From Lachnoclostridium sp. An118 (GTDB lineage Bacteria; Bacillota; Clostridia; Lachnospirales; Lachnospiraceae): 64,000 bases of DNA. Each line of letters opens with the position of its first letter. The stretch's first letter is position 1. This document shows positions 50,829 to 61,226 of the stretch, piece by piece. A program made the translations under genes and the position numbers. The notes under the pieces are model-generated. The model did not search any database. It was given only the letters and a program-made list of their open reading frames with translations, and was not told the origin of the DNA. Where the stretch lies: positions 1 through 64,000 of the forward strand of contig NZ_NFLQ01000016.1 of assembly GCF_002160985.1 (NCBI RefSeq). Direction: 5' to 3'.

Positions 50829-51836
50829 ATGCAGGATTACGAATTGAGTATATTGGAGCAATATCCAATCAATGTAAAGTGCACCCGCAAAACAAGGGGT
50901 GCGTTTTTTTGTGATACAGACCAGGGACTTTTTCTGCTCCGGGAGGCGGGGGTGTCCAGGCGCCATGCCATCCTGATGCGGCATGTGGGAGTTTATCTGT
51001 ACCAGGAGGGAAATATGCGGACGGACCTGCCTGTGGCCAACTGCGACGGGGAGCTCCTCTCCACCTCCCCGGAAGGGCGGACCTATATACTGAAGCAGTG
51101 GTTCAGAGGGCGGGAGTGTGACGTCCGGAAAAGCCGGGAGCTCCTGGAAGGGACCGCCAATCTCGCCCACCTGCACCGGTTCATGGGGCAGGTCCCTCCC
51201 TGCCCGGAGCCGGAGGAGGGCGGGACACCCGCGCGGCCGGAGGGACTGGAGAAGGAGTATGAGAGGCATAACCGGGAGCTGAAAAAGATACGGCGGTTTA
51301 TGAGGGGACAGTCCCCAAAGGGAGAGTTTGAGCTGGAGTTCCTGCGGTATTTTGACAGAATGTTCGATTGGGCCCGGTGTGCGGAGGAGGAGAGCAAACG
51401 CAGGGATTTTGGCAAAATATGGGAGGCTTCCGCGGAGAATAACACCATGATACACGGGGATTATAATTATCACAATATCCTCGTCACGGCGGGCGGATAT
51501 GCCACCACCAATTTCGACAGATGCAGGGCGGGCATCCAGATGGAGGACCTGTACTATTTTCTGCGGAAGGCTATGGAGAAGCACGGCTGGAATGTGAAGA
51601 GCGGGGATCACATGCTGGATGCCTACAGCGCCATACGTCCCCTCTCGGACGAAGAGGTGGAATATCTGAAGATACGTCTCATCTATCCGGAAAAATTTTG
51701 GAAGCTGGCAGACTCCTACTATTGCTCCAATAAGGCGTGGGTCCCGGCCAAGAATCTGGAGAAGCTGAAGACCGTGGTGACGCAGACGGAGGAGAAGAGC
51801 AGATTCCTGGAACGGCTGTTCTCATTTTCTCTGTAA
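50829..51836 (+). CDS. CotS-family spore coat protein (kinase-like fold)
   Basis: 335 residues, ATG at 50829. CotS/YtaA-type proteins are coat components related to aminoglycoside/choline kinases. Seen here: an N-terminal lobe with TRKTRGAFFCDTDQGLFLLRE, then YILKQWFRGRECDVR, ANLAHLHRF, the Brenner-like MIHGDYNYHNILV (about 207-219), and TNFDRCRAGIQMEDLYYFLRKAMEK, where the metal-binding Asp of kinases is in a FDRC context. The GDYNYHN motif is well kept. A sigma-E-like promoter lies upstream, which fits mother-cell expression. It is separate from the cca transcript. Confidence 0.9.
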   Translation: MQDYELSILEQYPINVKCTRKTRGAFFCDTDQGLFLLREAGVSRRHAILMRHVGVYLYQEGNMRTDLPVANCDGELLSTSPEGRTYILKQWFRGRECDVRKSRELLEGTANLAHLHRFMGQVPPCPEPEEGGTPARPEGLEKEYERHNRELKKIRRFMRGQSPKGEFELEFLRYFDRMFDWARCAEEESKRRDFGKIWEASAENNTMIHGDYNYHNILVTAGGYATTNFDRCRAGIQMEDLYYFLRKAMEKHGWNVKSGDHMLDAYSAIRPLSDEEVEYLKIRLIYPEKFWKLADSYYCSNKAWVPAKNLEKLKTVVTQTEEKSRFLERLFSFSL

Positions 51837-51882
51837 AAAGCCCAGAAACCTTGAAAATGCCGGGTTTTTCGGGGATTTTCCC

Positions 51883-51911
51883 TTGACAAACAAGGGGAAA
51901 GCCTGTATAAC
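51883..51911 (+). promoter_or_regulatory. Strong sigma-A promoter of the HU gene
   Basis: Perfect TTGACA, a 17-bp spacer and TATAAC (51906-51911). Confidence 0.85.
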
Positions 51912-52020
51912 TTTATTTGAAAGGCGTCCCGCGGGCCCAGTGGAAATACGGCGTGGGATGCACAATAAGCTGAATAGAATATGATAAGGGTTCTATCATA
52001 AGTCGAAGGAGGAGTTTTCC

Positions 52021-52296
52021 ATGAACAAAACAGAATTGGTAGCAGCGATTGCTGAAAATGCAGAGATATCCAAAAAGGATGCTGAGAAAGCCTTAAAAGC
52101 CTTTGTCGATGTAGTGACAGAGGAGTTAAAGAAAGAGGAGAAGGTACAGCTTGTAGGCTTCGGTACATTTGAAGTGAGCAAGAGATCCGCAAGAGAGGGA
52201 AGAAATCCTCAGACAGGCCAGACCATGAAGATCGAGGCCTGCAAGGCTCCGAAGTTCAAAGCCGGAAAGGCTTTAAAGGATGCTGTGAACGCATAG
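52021..52296 (+). CDS. hup: HU-type DNA-binding protein
   Basis: 91 residues, ATG behind AAGGAGGAG. A nucleoid-associated dimer that bends DNA. The sequence is canonical: MNKTELVAAIAENAEISKKDAEKALKAF, VQLVGFGTFEVSKRSAREGRNPQTGQTMKIEACKAPKFKAGKALKDAVN, including the beta-arm RNPQTG. It has its own strong promoter and a downstream terminator. Confidence 0.97.
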   Translation: MNKTELVAAIAENAEISKKDAEKALKAFVDVVTEELKKEEKVQLVGFGTFEVSKRSAREGRNPQTGQTMKIEACKAPKFKAGKALKDAVNA

Positions 52297-52314
52297 AGGT
52301 TGTTGTGATAGAAG

Positions 52315-52350
52315 ACGGCACTGCGGCGGAGAAGGCTGCAGTGCCGTTTT
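52315..52350 (+). terminator. Terminator after the HU gene
   Basis: ACGGCACTGC pairs with GCAGTGCCGT around a 13-nt loop, followed by TTT. Confidence 0.82.
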
Positions 52351-52408
52351 GTGCTGGTGCGGGGCATGAAGCATCAGGCCCCCGTACCGGGGGAGAGGGA
52401 GGTGAAGT

Positions 52409-52648
52409 ATGAGGCTTGACAAATTTCTGAAGGTTTCCCGGCTGATCAAGAGGCGCACCGTGGCAAATGAGGCGTGCGACGCCGGCAGGGTGCTGGTAAA
52501 CGGCGCCACGGCCAAGGCGTCCACCAAGGTGAAGGCGGGGGATGTCATAGAGATACAGTTCGGCACAAAGGCCGTAAAAGTGGAAGTCCTCGACATAAAA
52601 GACACGTCTAAAAAGGAAGAGGCGAAGGATCTGTTCAAATATCTGTAA
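52409..52648 (+). CDS. rqcP: S4-domain RNA-binding protein RqcP (YabO-like)
   Basis: 79 residues, ATG with GGGAGGTG upstream. It has an S4 fold: MRLDKFLKVSRLIKRRTVANEACDAGRVLVNG, KVKAGDVIEIQFG. RqcP binds stalled 50S subunits with RqcH in alanine-tailing quality control. The position before yabP, yabQ and divIC matches the Bacillus yabO locus and supports the name. Confidence 0.92.
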   Translation: MRLDKFLKVSRLIKRRTVANEACDAGRVLVNGATAKASTKVKAGDVIEIQFGTKAVKVEVLDIKDTSKKEEAKDLFKYL

Positions 52649-52691
52649 TAATCTCAGACAGCCTTTCATATGATTATCAAGAAAGGTTGTG

Positions 52692-52982
52692 ATGGCAATG
52701 GAAGAAAAGCAGGCGCGGGGAGCGCACAAGCTTGTTGTGAATAACCGGAAGACCAGCCTGGTGACAGGCGTCCTGGATGTCCTGTCCTTTGACCTGAACG
52801 AGATCCTCCTGGAGACGGAGCAGGGGATGCTCATGGTCAAGGGCTCGGACCTGCATGTGAACAGGCTGAGCCTGGAGAAGGGGGAGGTGGACCTGTCCGG
52901 GACCATAGACAGCGTGGCCTACTCGGATGTGCATCCGGCGGCTAAGACGGGAGAAAATATACTGAGCAGACTGTTCAGGTGA
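52692..52982 (+). CDS. yabP: Sporulation protein YabP
   Basis: 96 residues. The ATG at 52692 is chosen because AGAAAGG lies 5 nt upstream, although ATG 52698 is also possible. The segments HKLVVNNRKTSLVTGVLDVLSFDLNEILLETEQGMLMVKGSDLHVNRLSLEKGEVDLSGTIDSVAYSD cover the YabP family. In spore formers the protein is needed at the mother-cell side of spore assembly. It is followed at once by yabQ. Confidence 0.93.
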   Translation: MAMEEKQARGAHKLVVNNRKTSLVTGVLDVLSFDLNEILLETEQGMLMVKGSDLHVNRLSLEKGEVDLSGTIDSVAYSDVHPAAKTGENILSRLFR

Positions 52983-52985
52983 CGC

Positions 52986-53318
52986 ATGTACGGGATAGAG
53001 GCAGAGAGCCTTTCGCTCCTGGAGGCAGTGCTTACAGGAATGACAGTCTGCAGCGTCTACACATGCCTGCGAGCGCTGCGGAGGATCATCCGCCACACCC
53101 CGGCGGCCATTGCCGCGGAGGACCTTTTTTTCTGGCTGGGGACGGCGTTCTACATGTTTGTGCAAATTCACCATACTACCAGTGGTAGCATCAGATGGTA
53201 TTTTATACTAGGTGTTGTGCTGGGGAGCGTTTTTTTCTCCTGTCTGTCGAAAATCCCGGGAAAACTGCGAAAAAAATTGTACGCAAGGAGGAGGGGGAAA
53301 TTCGGCGAAAACAGTTGA
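52986..53318 (+). CDS. yabQ: Sporulation membrane protein YabQ
   Basis: 110 residues from the ATG at 52986, 3 bp after yabP. Three hydrophobic segments (about 7-26, 39-56, 64-80: LEAVLTGMTVCSVYTCLRAL, EDLFFWLGTAFYMFVQ, RWYFILGVVLGSVFFSCLS) precede a basic tail (KLRKKLYARRRGKFG). YabQ is a small membrane protein of cortex assembly. Order and spacing match yabPQ in other spore formers. Confidence 0.88.
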   Translation: MYGIEAESLSLLEAVLTGMTVCSVYTCLRALRRIIRHTPAAIAAEDLFFWLGTAFYMFVQIHHTTSGSIRWYFILGVVLGSVFFSCLSKIPGKLRKKLYARRRGKFGENS

Positions 53319-53390
53319 ACAAACAGGAGAAAAAAGATAAGATAAAAGATAATAACCAGTGAAAGCTGGCGAAATGGGTGAGTAATTAAT

Positions 53391-53714
53391 ATGGGAAGTA
53401 TCAAACAAAAGAACAGGGCAAGGCGCCGGAAAAAACAGGTGCAGCAGCACAGGAGGAGCATGCTGGGCATCAGTGCGGTGATCCTGCTTTTGGCAGTCAT
53501 TGTCTCGGTGAGCAGCATTGAGCTCCGGGCCAAGAACAGCGCCTATATAGAGCAGGAGCAGGAGCTGGAGGAAGAGATCCAGGCTGAGAAGGACCGCGCG
53601 GAGGAGATCGACGATCTGGAAGAGTACGTCGGTACAGATGAGTACGTGGAGCAGACGGCCAAGGATAAGCTGGGGCTGGTCCATGAGAACGAGATTATTT
53701 TTAAGGGTAAGTAA
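53391..53714 (+). CDS. divIC: FtsB/DivIC-type septum formation initiator
   Basis: 107 residues. A basic cytoplasmic tail (KQKNRARRRKKQVQQHRR), a single TM helix (about 25-42, LGISAVILLLAVIVSVSS), then an extracellular coiled coil (EQEQELEEEIQAEKDRAEEIDDLEEYVGTDEYVEQTAKDKLGLVHENEIIF). The C-terminal YVEQTAKDKLGLVHENEI is the family signature. It is part of the DivIB-DivIC-FtsL division complex and is placed after yabQ as in Bacillus. Confidence 0.93.
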   Translation: MGSIKQKNRARRRKKQVQQHRRSMLGISAVILLLAVIVSVSSIELRAKNSAYIEQEQELEEEIQAEKDRAEEIDDLEEYVGTDEYVEQTAKDKLGLVHENEIIFKGK

Positions 53715-53734
53715 GAAAAGTAAGTATGCGAAAG

Positions 53735-53767
53735 AAAAGCTTTGGGAAGGAGTCCCAAAGCTTTTTT
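53735..53767 (+). terminator. Terminator between divIC and spoIIE
   Basis: AAAAGCTTTGGG, loop AAGGAGT, CCCAAAGCTTTTTT: a 12-bp stem with a T-run. Confidence 0.9.
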
Positions 53768-53817
53768 GTTTCCCGGACAGCGCCTCCTGGGCTGCCCGGG
53801 CGCGGGGGAGTATAAAG

Positions 53818-55221
53818 ATGGGTGAGGTTAAGGAAAAGGAGCTTTTTGTCAATCCCTATGTGATCCAGATGGATAAGTTTGCCGGGTCTCTCAAGCACCT
53901 CTCGGAGACATTCCTGGGTCTGGAAAAGGGAAGGAGAACGCTGACGGGCGAGGAGATAGACGAGATGTTCGGCGCGGTATCGGAGAAGGTCTGCCAGGGC
54001 TGTGAGAAGAAGAGCCTCTGTCTGGGAGAGGGCAGGGAGCGGACAAGGCAGATGGTCTATGAGATCATGGCGGCCGCTGAGGAGTACGGGGCGGAGCTGA
54101 ATGTGGAGCTGAAGAGGAGGCTGCAGAAAAGATGTGTCATGGCGCCTAGGTTCCTGCGGGAGACGTTGGAGGTCTTTCAGGCCCAGAAGCAGAAAATGGT
54201 GTGGAACCGGAAGCTGGTGATGAACCGGGAGGGCTGCGCGGCGTCCATGAACGCCTTCGCGGACCTTGTCCAGCACGCGGCCCGGGAGCTGGGCGCAGGC
54301 ATCTGCGTGGATGAGCACCTGCAGAGGAAGGTAAAGGTCCGGCTGAAGAAGAACGGGCTGAAGCTTCTGTCCAGCGTGTTTTTCGTGACAAAGCAGGGCA
54401 GGTACGAGGTCCATCTCACGGTCCGGGCGCCGAAGGGCCAGTGCGTAGCCTCCAGGGAGGCGGCGGAAGTGCTGTCCTCCTGCCTGGGAAGGCAGATGCT
54501 CCTGGTGAAGGGAGAGTGCCCGGTCGTCACAGAAAACTACGGCACCCTCGTGTTCATGGAGGGGCCTGCCTTCCAGACGATCCAGGGAGTGGCCAAGATA
54601 GGGAAGGGCTGTCAGAGGATATCAGGAGATACCTTTTCCATGACTCAGCTCCCGGGAGGCAGGGAGGGGGTGGTCCTCTCTGACGGCATGGGCTCCGGGG
54701 AGCACGCCTTTCAGGAGAGCGCCATGGTGGTGGAAATGCTGGAGGAGCTTCTGGAGGCGGGCTTTCCGCCCTGCACGGCTGTCCAGATGATGAACACCGC
54801 CCTGGTGGCGGGCAGGGAGGAGCTGTGCTTCTCCACGGTGGATATGTGTATCTTCGACCTCTATCAGGGAACCTGCGAGCTCATGAAGGCGGGGGCCTCC
54901 ACTACCTTTATCCGGACCGGCGGCGGGGTGGAACGGGTCAGCTCTGCCACGCTTCCTGTCGGCGTGCTCCAGGAGCTGGAGATCGAGAGGACCGTCCGGC
55001 AGCTGGGGGACGGGGATTTTGTGGTCATGGTGACGGACGGAGTGCTGGACGCTCTGCCCGTGGGAAACCAGGAGGCCATGCTGTCGGCGCTCATCGGGGG
55101 TGCCGGCACCAACAATCCCGGTGAGCTGGCCCACTATCTCCTGGAGCAGGTACTGGAGCTGTCGGGGGAGGTGCCGGCGGACGATATGACCATCCTGGCT
55201 GTAGGGCTGTGGAAAGTATGA
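53818..55221 (+). CDS. SpoIIE-like PP2C phosphatase lacking membrane domain
   Basis: 467 residues from the ATG at 53818 (GGGGGAG upstream). A central regulatory region (about 30-240, with a cysteine cluster VCQGCEKKSLCLG) is followed by the PP2C domain: VVLSDGMGSGEHAFQES (about 284-300, metal-binding Asp), FSTVDMCIFDL, LMKAGASTTFIR, FVVMVTDGVLDAL and PADDMTILAV. SpoIIE dephosphorylates SpoIIAA to activate sigma-F in the forespore. B. subtilis SpoIIE (about 827 residues) has about ten N-terminal TM helices, absent here, and no open frame for them lies upstream. Gene order (divIC, spoIIE, tilS) still supports the assignment. Confidence 0.85.
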   Translation: MGEVKEKELFVNPYVIQMDKFAGSLKHLSETFLGLEKGRRTLTGEEIDEMFGAVSEKVCQGCEKKSLCLGEGRERTRQMVYEIMAAAEEYGAELNVELKRRLQKRCVMAPRFLRETLEVFQAQKQKMVWNRKLVMNREGCAASMNAFADLVQHAARELGAGICVDEHLQRKVKVRLKKNGLKLLSSVFFVTKQGRYEVHLTVRAPKGQCVASREAAEVLSSCLGRQMLLVKGECPVVTENYGTLVFMEGPAFQTIQGVAKIGKGCQRISGDTFSMTQLPGGREGVVLSDGMGSGEHAFQESAMVVEMLEELLEAGFPPCTAVQMMNTALVAGREELCFSTVDMCIFDLYQGTCELMKAGASTTFIRTGGGVERVSSATLPVGVLQELEIERTVRQLGDGDFVVMVTDGVLDALPVGNQEAMLSALIGGAGTNNPGELAHYLLEQVLELSGEVPADDMTILAVGLWKV

Positions 55222-55227
55222 GAAGGC

Positions 55228-55256
55228 TTGCAATTTCCCGCCGGATTCTTTATAGT
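55228..55256 (+). promoter_or_regulatory. Sigma-A promoter of tilS-hpt-ftsH
   Basis: TTGCAA, a 17-bp spacer and TATAGT (55251-55256), with an overlapping TATAAT. A 7-bp hairpin CCTGCCC/GGGCAGG (55285-55300) lies just before the GGAGGAAAGG ribosome site. Confidence 0.7.
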
Positions 55257-55311
55257 ATAATATATTTGACAGACAGCGAAGAGGCCTGCCCTTGGGCAGG
55301 GAGGAAAGGAC

Positions 55312-56739
55312 ATGTATGAAAAGATAAGGGACTATGCGCGCGCGCATGGGATGCTGGATAAAGGAGATGTGGTCATAGCAGGCATATCCGGAGGAGCGGA
55401 CTCCGTATGCCTGCTTTGTGTGCTTTTGGAGCTGAAAAAGGAGTATGATCTGGAGGTGCGGGCTGTCCATGTGAACCACGGCATCCGGGGGGCGGCCGCC
55501 GCGGCGGACGAGGCCTATGTGGAGGAGCTGTGCCGCGGGATGGGAGTTCCTCTGGAGAGCGTCCATGTGGATGTGCGCCGGATGGCCCGGGAGGAGGGGC
55601 TGACCCAGGAGGAGGCCGGGCGCGAGGCCAGGCGGCGGGCTTTTGAGGAGGCCGCCGCAAGGTGGAACGCCTCCAGGATCGCGCTGGCCCACCACAAGAA
55701 TGACAATGCGGAGACAGTGCTCCTCAATCTGGCCAGGGGCACCGGCCTGCGTGGGATGGGCGGGATCCGGCCCTGCTCGGGCAAATACATCCGGCCTCTC
55801 CTGGGGGTGTCCAGGCAGGAGATAGAACAGCTCCTGGCTGAAAAAAATATTCCTTATTGCATGGATGCCACAAATTATGAGGATACTTATACACGGAACC
55901 GCATCCGCAATCATATAATTCCATATATGGAGGAGCAGGTCAATCCAAGGGTCGTGGATCATGTGTGCGGGACTGCGGAGCAGCTGGCACAGCTCTGGGA
56001 GTATATGGAGAGGCAGACGGACGAGGCAGCCGACCGCCTGACTGCCCTTAGGACGGGACCGGACGGCCGGGGGAGAGAGATGGTCATAGACGGTCCGGGC
56101 TTTGCGCGGGTGGACAGGGTGCTCCGGCCCTATCTTTTGAGGCGTGTGCTGGGGCTGGTCTGCGGCAGGGAGAAGGATCTGGAGACCGTCCACTTCAAAG
56201 ACCTGGAGGAGCTGTTTGACAGGCAGGTGGGCAGACGGATCAGCCTTCCCTACGGCATGAAGGCCTGCCGGTGCTACGAGGGGGTGCGGGTGGTCAGTGC
56301 GGACTGGAAGGCCCCCCGGGAAGAAGTGTGGGATAAAGACAGGATAAAGCTGCGTATCCTGGAGCCGGCGGATATAGAAGGCCCTCTCCAGGAGGCAATT
56401 CCCAAAACACCCTACACGAAATGGTTTGATTATGATATAATAAAAAATAGTGTTATTATCAGGACCCGCCGCCCCGGAGACTATCTCGTGATAGACAGGG
56501 AGGGGGCGACCCAGAAGCTGAACCGGTATTTTATCAATGAGAAGATACCGTCACAGGAGAGAGACCACATCCTCCTGGCAGCAGACGGCAGCCGCATCCT
56601 GTGGGTGATCGGCTACCGGAGGGGGCTGGGCTGTGAAGTGACCGGACAGACGAGAAGGATACTGGAGATCACGATAGATAAGGGAGGAAAATACGATGGC
56701 AGAGACGATAAGAGAGCTTGTGTCAGAAGAGGAAGTTGA
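55312..56739 (+). CDS. tilS: tRNA(Ile)-lysidine synthase
   Basis: 475 residues. It converts C34 of tRNA-Ile(CAU) to lysidine. The PP-loop ISGGADSVCLLCVLLEL (about 24-40) is followed by VHVNHGIRGAAAAADEAYVEELC, ALAHHKNDNAETVLLNLARGTGLRGMGGI and NRIRNHIIPYMEE. The C-terminal substrate-binding region has RTRRPGDYLVIDREGATQKLNRYFINEKIPSQERD and ILWVIGYR. The 3' end overlaps hpt by 44 bp, so the two are probably co-translated. Confidence 0.95.
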   Translation: MYEKIRDYARAHGMLDKGDVVIAGISGGADSVCLLCVLLELKKEYDLEVRAVHVNHGIRGAAAAADEAYVEELCRGMGVPLESVHVDVRRMAREEGLTQEEAGREARRRAFEEAAARWNASRIALAHHKNDNAETVLLNLARGTGLRGMGGIRPCSGKYIRPLLGVSRQEIEQLLAEKNIPYCMDATNYEDTYTRNRIRNHIIPYMEEQVNPRVVDHVCGTAEQLAQLWEYMERQTDEAADRLTALRTGPDGRGREMVIDGPGFARVDRVLRPYLLRRVLGLVCGREKDLETVHFKDLEELFDRQVGRRISLPYGMKACRCYEGVRVVSADWKAPREEVWDKDRIKLRILEPADIEGPLQEAIPKTPYTKWFDYDIIKNSVIIRTRRPGDYLVIDREGATQKLNRYFINEKIPSQERDHILLAADGSRILWVIGYRRGLGCEVTGQTRRILEITIDKGGKYDGRDDKRACVRRGS

Positions 56740-57223
56740 AAAGAGAGTGTGTGAGCTGGGAAGACAGATCAGCGAGGACTATGCGGGAAAGCATGTGCAT
56801 CTGATATGTGTCCTCAAGGGCGGCGTGTTTTTTATGTGTGAGCTGGCCAAGAGGATCACGGTCCCGGTTTCCATGGATTTTATGAGTGTCAGCAGCTACG
56901 GCGACGGGACATCGTCCAGCGGTGTGGTGAAGATCGCCAAGGACCTGGATGAGCCGCTGGAGGGAAAGGACGTCCTCATCGTGGAGGATATCATTGACTC
57001 CGGGCGGACGCTGTCCTACCTCATCCAGATCCTGGAGAAGAGAAGGCCGAGGAGCCTTAAGCTCTGCACGCTCCTGGATAAGCCGGAGCGCAGGGTGAAG
57101 CCGGTGACCGTAGATTATGTGGGCTTTAACATCCCGGATGAATTCGTCGTGGGATACGGCCTTGACTATGCACAGAAATACAGGAACCTTCCCTACATCG
57201 GAGTTGTGGAAGGCGTGGAGTAG
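56696..57223 (+). CDS. hpt: Hypoxanthine phosphoribosyltransferase
   Basis: 175 residues, ATG with AGGGAGG upstream inside the tilS tail. It salvages hypoxanthine/guanine with PRPP. Seen: LICVLKGGVFFMCELAKRI, MDFMSVSSYGDGTSSSGVVKI, and the PRPP loop DVLIVEDIIDSGRTLSYL, then KLCTLLDKPERR and VGFNIPDEFVVGYGLDY. The tilS-hpt-ftsH order is widely conserved. Confidence 0.96.
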   Translation: MAETIRELVSEEEVEKRVCELGRQISEDYAGKHVHLICVLKGGVFFMCELAKRITVPVSMDFMSVSSYGDGTSSSGVVKIAKDLDEPLEGKDVLIVEDIIDSGRTLSYLIQILEKRRPRSLKLCTLLDKPERRVKPVTVDYVGFNIPDEFVVGYGLDYAQKYRNLPYIGVVEGVE

Positions 57224-57240
57224 AAAGGAGCAGCAAAGAT

Positions 57241-59091
<1,851 letters not shown>

Positions 59092-59108
59092 AGTCAGGCG
59101 GCGATAGA

Positions 59109-61151
59109 ATGAACATACATGCACTATTTTGCGACGGAACAGGAAATTACGTTTTCCCGCCAGAGCCACTGCCGGGGCAGCAGGTCACACTGCAGTTCCG
59201 CACCGGAGCAGACGATGCGGACAGTGTCTGCCTGCTGACAGGCGGCAGAGAGTACGAGATGGAGAAGCGGAGCACCTCCGGAGTCTTTGACTACTATGCG
59301 GTGTCGCTGGAGCTGGGGGAGGAGAACCTGCGCTACAGCTTCCGGGTGTGGTCCGGGGAGGAGACCTGGTATTACAATCAGTTCGGCGTCACGAGGGAGC
59401 GCATCGAGGAGTATGAGTTCCAGATCGCTCCGGGCTTCCACACCCCTGACTGGGCCAAGGGCGCGGTCATGTACCAGATCTTTGTGGACCGGTTTTGCAA
59501 CGGGGACCCCTCCAACGATGTGGAGGACGGAGAGTACGTCTACATCGGGGAGCCTGTGGAGCGGGTGAAGGACTGGGACGAATATCCGGCGGCCATGGAC
59601 GTGCGGCGCTTCTACGGAGGAGACCTGCAGGGGGTCATGGAGAAGCTGGACTATCTCCAGGAGCTGGGAGTGGAGGTCATCTATTTTAACCCCCTGTTTG
59701 TCTCACCGTCCAACCACAAGTACGATATCCAGGACTACGACTACATTGACCCGCATTTTGGTGTCATCGTGGAGGACGGCGGAGAGCCTCTCCCGGTGGG
59801 CGTGAAGGAAAATGTATATGCGACGAAATATCAGAAGAGGGTGACGGACAGGAAAAACCTGGAGGCCAGTAACCAGCTTTTTATCAAGCTTGTGGAAGAG
59901 CTTCACAGGAGGGGAATGAAAGTCATCCTCGACGGCGTTTTTAACCATTGTGGTTCTTTTAACAAATGGATGGACCGGGAACGGATCTACGAGGGCCAGG
60001 AGGGGTATGAAAAGGGAGCTTATGTCTCCGCGGACAGCCCCTACCGGGATTTCTTTGAATTTTTCGAGAGCGGGGACGCGAGCTGGCCCTACAACGGAAG
60101 TTACGACGGCTGGTGGGGGCACGACACCCTGCCCAAGCTGAACTACGAGGGCTCGAAGGAGCTGGAGGACTATATACTGGAAATCGGCCGCAAGTGGGTA
60201 TCCCCGCCCTACAATGTGGACGGCTGGAGGCTGGATGTGGCGGCTGACCTGGGACACAGCATAGAGTACAACCATGAGTTCTGGAAGAAGTTCCGCCGGG
60301 AGGTCAAGAAGGCCAAGCCGGATGCGCTGATCCTGGCGGAGCACTACGGAGACCCCAGGGAGTGGATATCCGGCGATGAGTGGGATTCGGTCATGAACTA
60401 TGACGCTTTCATGGAACCGGTCACCTGGTTCCTGACCGGGATGGAGAAGCACAGTGACGAGGACAGGGAGGAGCTCCACGGCAACGGGGACAGCTTCATA
60501 CGGTCCATTTTCCATCAGATGTCCCATATGCTCACCCCCTCCCAGCAGGTGGCCATGAATGAGCTGTCCAACCATGACCACTCCCGGTTTCTCACCAGGA
60601 CCAACCACATGGTGGGCCGGATCGACAGCCTGGGGCCGGAGAAGGCGGAGGAGTACATCAGCCTGCCGGTGATGCGGGAGGCGGTGGCCATCCAGATGAC
60701 CTGGGTGGGAGCGCCCACCATCTACTATGGCGACGAGGCGGGGCTGTGCGGGTTTACAGATCCGGACAGCAGAAGGACCTACCCCTGGGGCAGGGAGAAC
60801 AAAGAGCTGATCGATTACCACAGGGAGCTGATACGCATACACAAGAACTACGAGGTGTTCCGGACCGGGTCTCTCCAGTGGCTTGTGAAGCAGGACAATG
60901 TGCTGGCCTACGGCCGGTTTAACGATACAGACCAGTTTGTCATCATCGTCAACCACAGCAGTGAGCTGAAGGAGGTGCGGGTGCCTGTCTGGGTGCTCGG
61001 CGTGCCCATGAAGAGCAGCATGAGGAGGCTGATCTACTCCTACGAGGAGGGCTACACCATGGAGTTCTATGAGATTGACGTGATCGACGGAGAGATCGTG
61101 GTGAATATGGGAAGCCATTCTGTGCTGATCGCGAAGAATAAGGAATTTTGA
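59109..61151 (+). CDS. GH13 alpha-amylase/neopullulanase-type glycoside hydrolase
   Basis: 680 residues. An N-terminal beta-domain similar to CBM34 (about 1-110, ending FQIAPGFHTPDWAKGAVMYQIFVDRFCNGDPSND) precedes the GH13 barrel: VIYFNPLFVSPSNHKYDIQDYDYIDPHFG, VILDGVFNHCG, GWRLDVA with nucleophile D376, ILAEHYGD with acid/base E411, and LSNHDHSR with D490. No signal peptide is present, so it should act on imported malto- or pullulan-derived oligosaccharides in the cytoplasm. It is 18 bp after ftsH and may be read from it; a terminator follows. Confidence 0.92.
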   Translation: MNIHALFCDGTGNYVFPPEPLPGQQVTLQFRTGADDADSVCLLTGGREYEMEKRSTSGVFDYYAVSLELGEENLRYSFRVWSGEETWYYNQFGVTRERIEEYEFQIAPGFHTPDWAKGAVMYQIFVDRFCNGDPSNDVEDGEYVYIGEPVERVKDWDEYPAAMDVRRFYGGDLQGVMEKLDYLQELGVEVIYFNPLFVSPSNHKYDIQDYDYIDPHFGVIVEDGGEPLPVGVKENVYATKYQKRVTDRKNLEASNQLFIKLVEELHRRGMKVILDGVFNHCGSFNKWMDRERIYEGQEGYEKGAYVSADSPYRDFFEFFESGDASWPYNGSYDGWWGHDTLPKLNYEGSKELEDYILEIGRKWVSPPYNVDGWRLDVAADLGHSIEYNHEFWKKFRREVKKAKPDALILAEHYGDPREWISGDEWDSVMNYDAFMEPVTWFLTGMEKHSDEDREELHGNGDSFIRSIFHQMSHMLTPSQQVAMNELSNHDHSRFLTRTNHMVGRIDSLGPEKAEEYISLPVMREAVAIQMTWVGAPTIYYGDEAGLCGFTDPDSRRTYPWGRENKELIDYHRELIRIHKNYEVFRTGSLQWLVKQDNVLAYGRFNDTDQFVIIVNHSSELKEVRVPVWVLGVPMKSSMRRLIYSYEEGYTMEFYEIDVIDGEIVVNMGSHSVLIAKNKEF

Positions 61152-61177
61152 TAAAAGAGAAGGCCGGTAAGGCCGAA

Positions 61178-61226
61178 AAGAAAGCCGGATGTTCCGTTTA
61201 GGTTTTGTGGAGCATCCGGCTTTTGG
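61178..61226 (+). terminator. Terminator after the GH13 gene
   Basis: AAAGCCGGATGTTCC pairs with GGAGCATCCGGCTTT (one mismatch) around a 13-nt loop. Confidence 0.85.
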
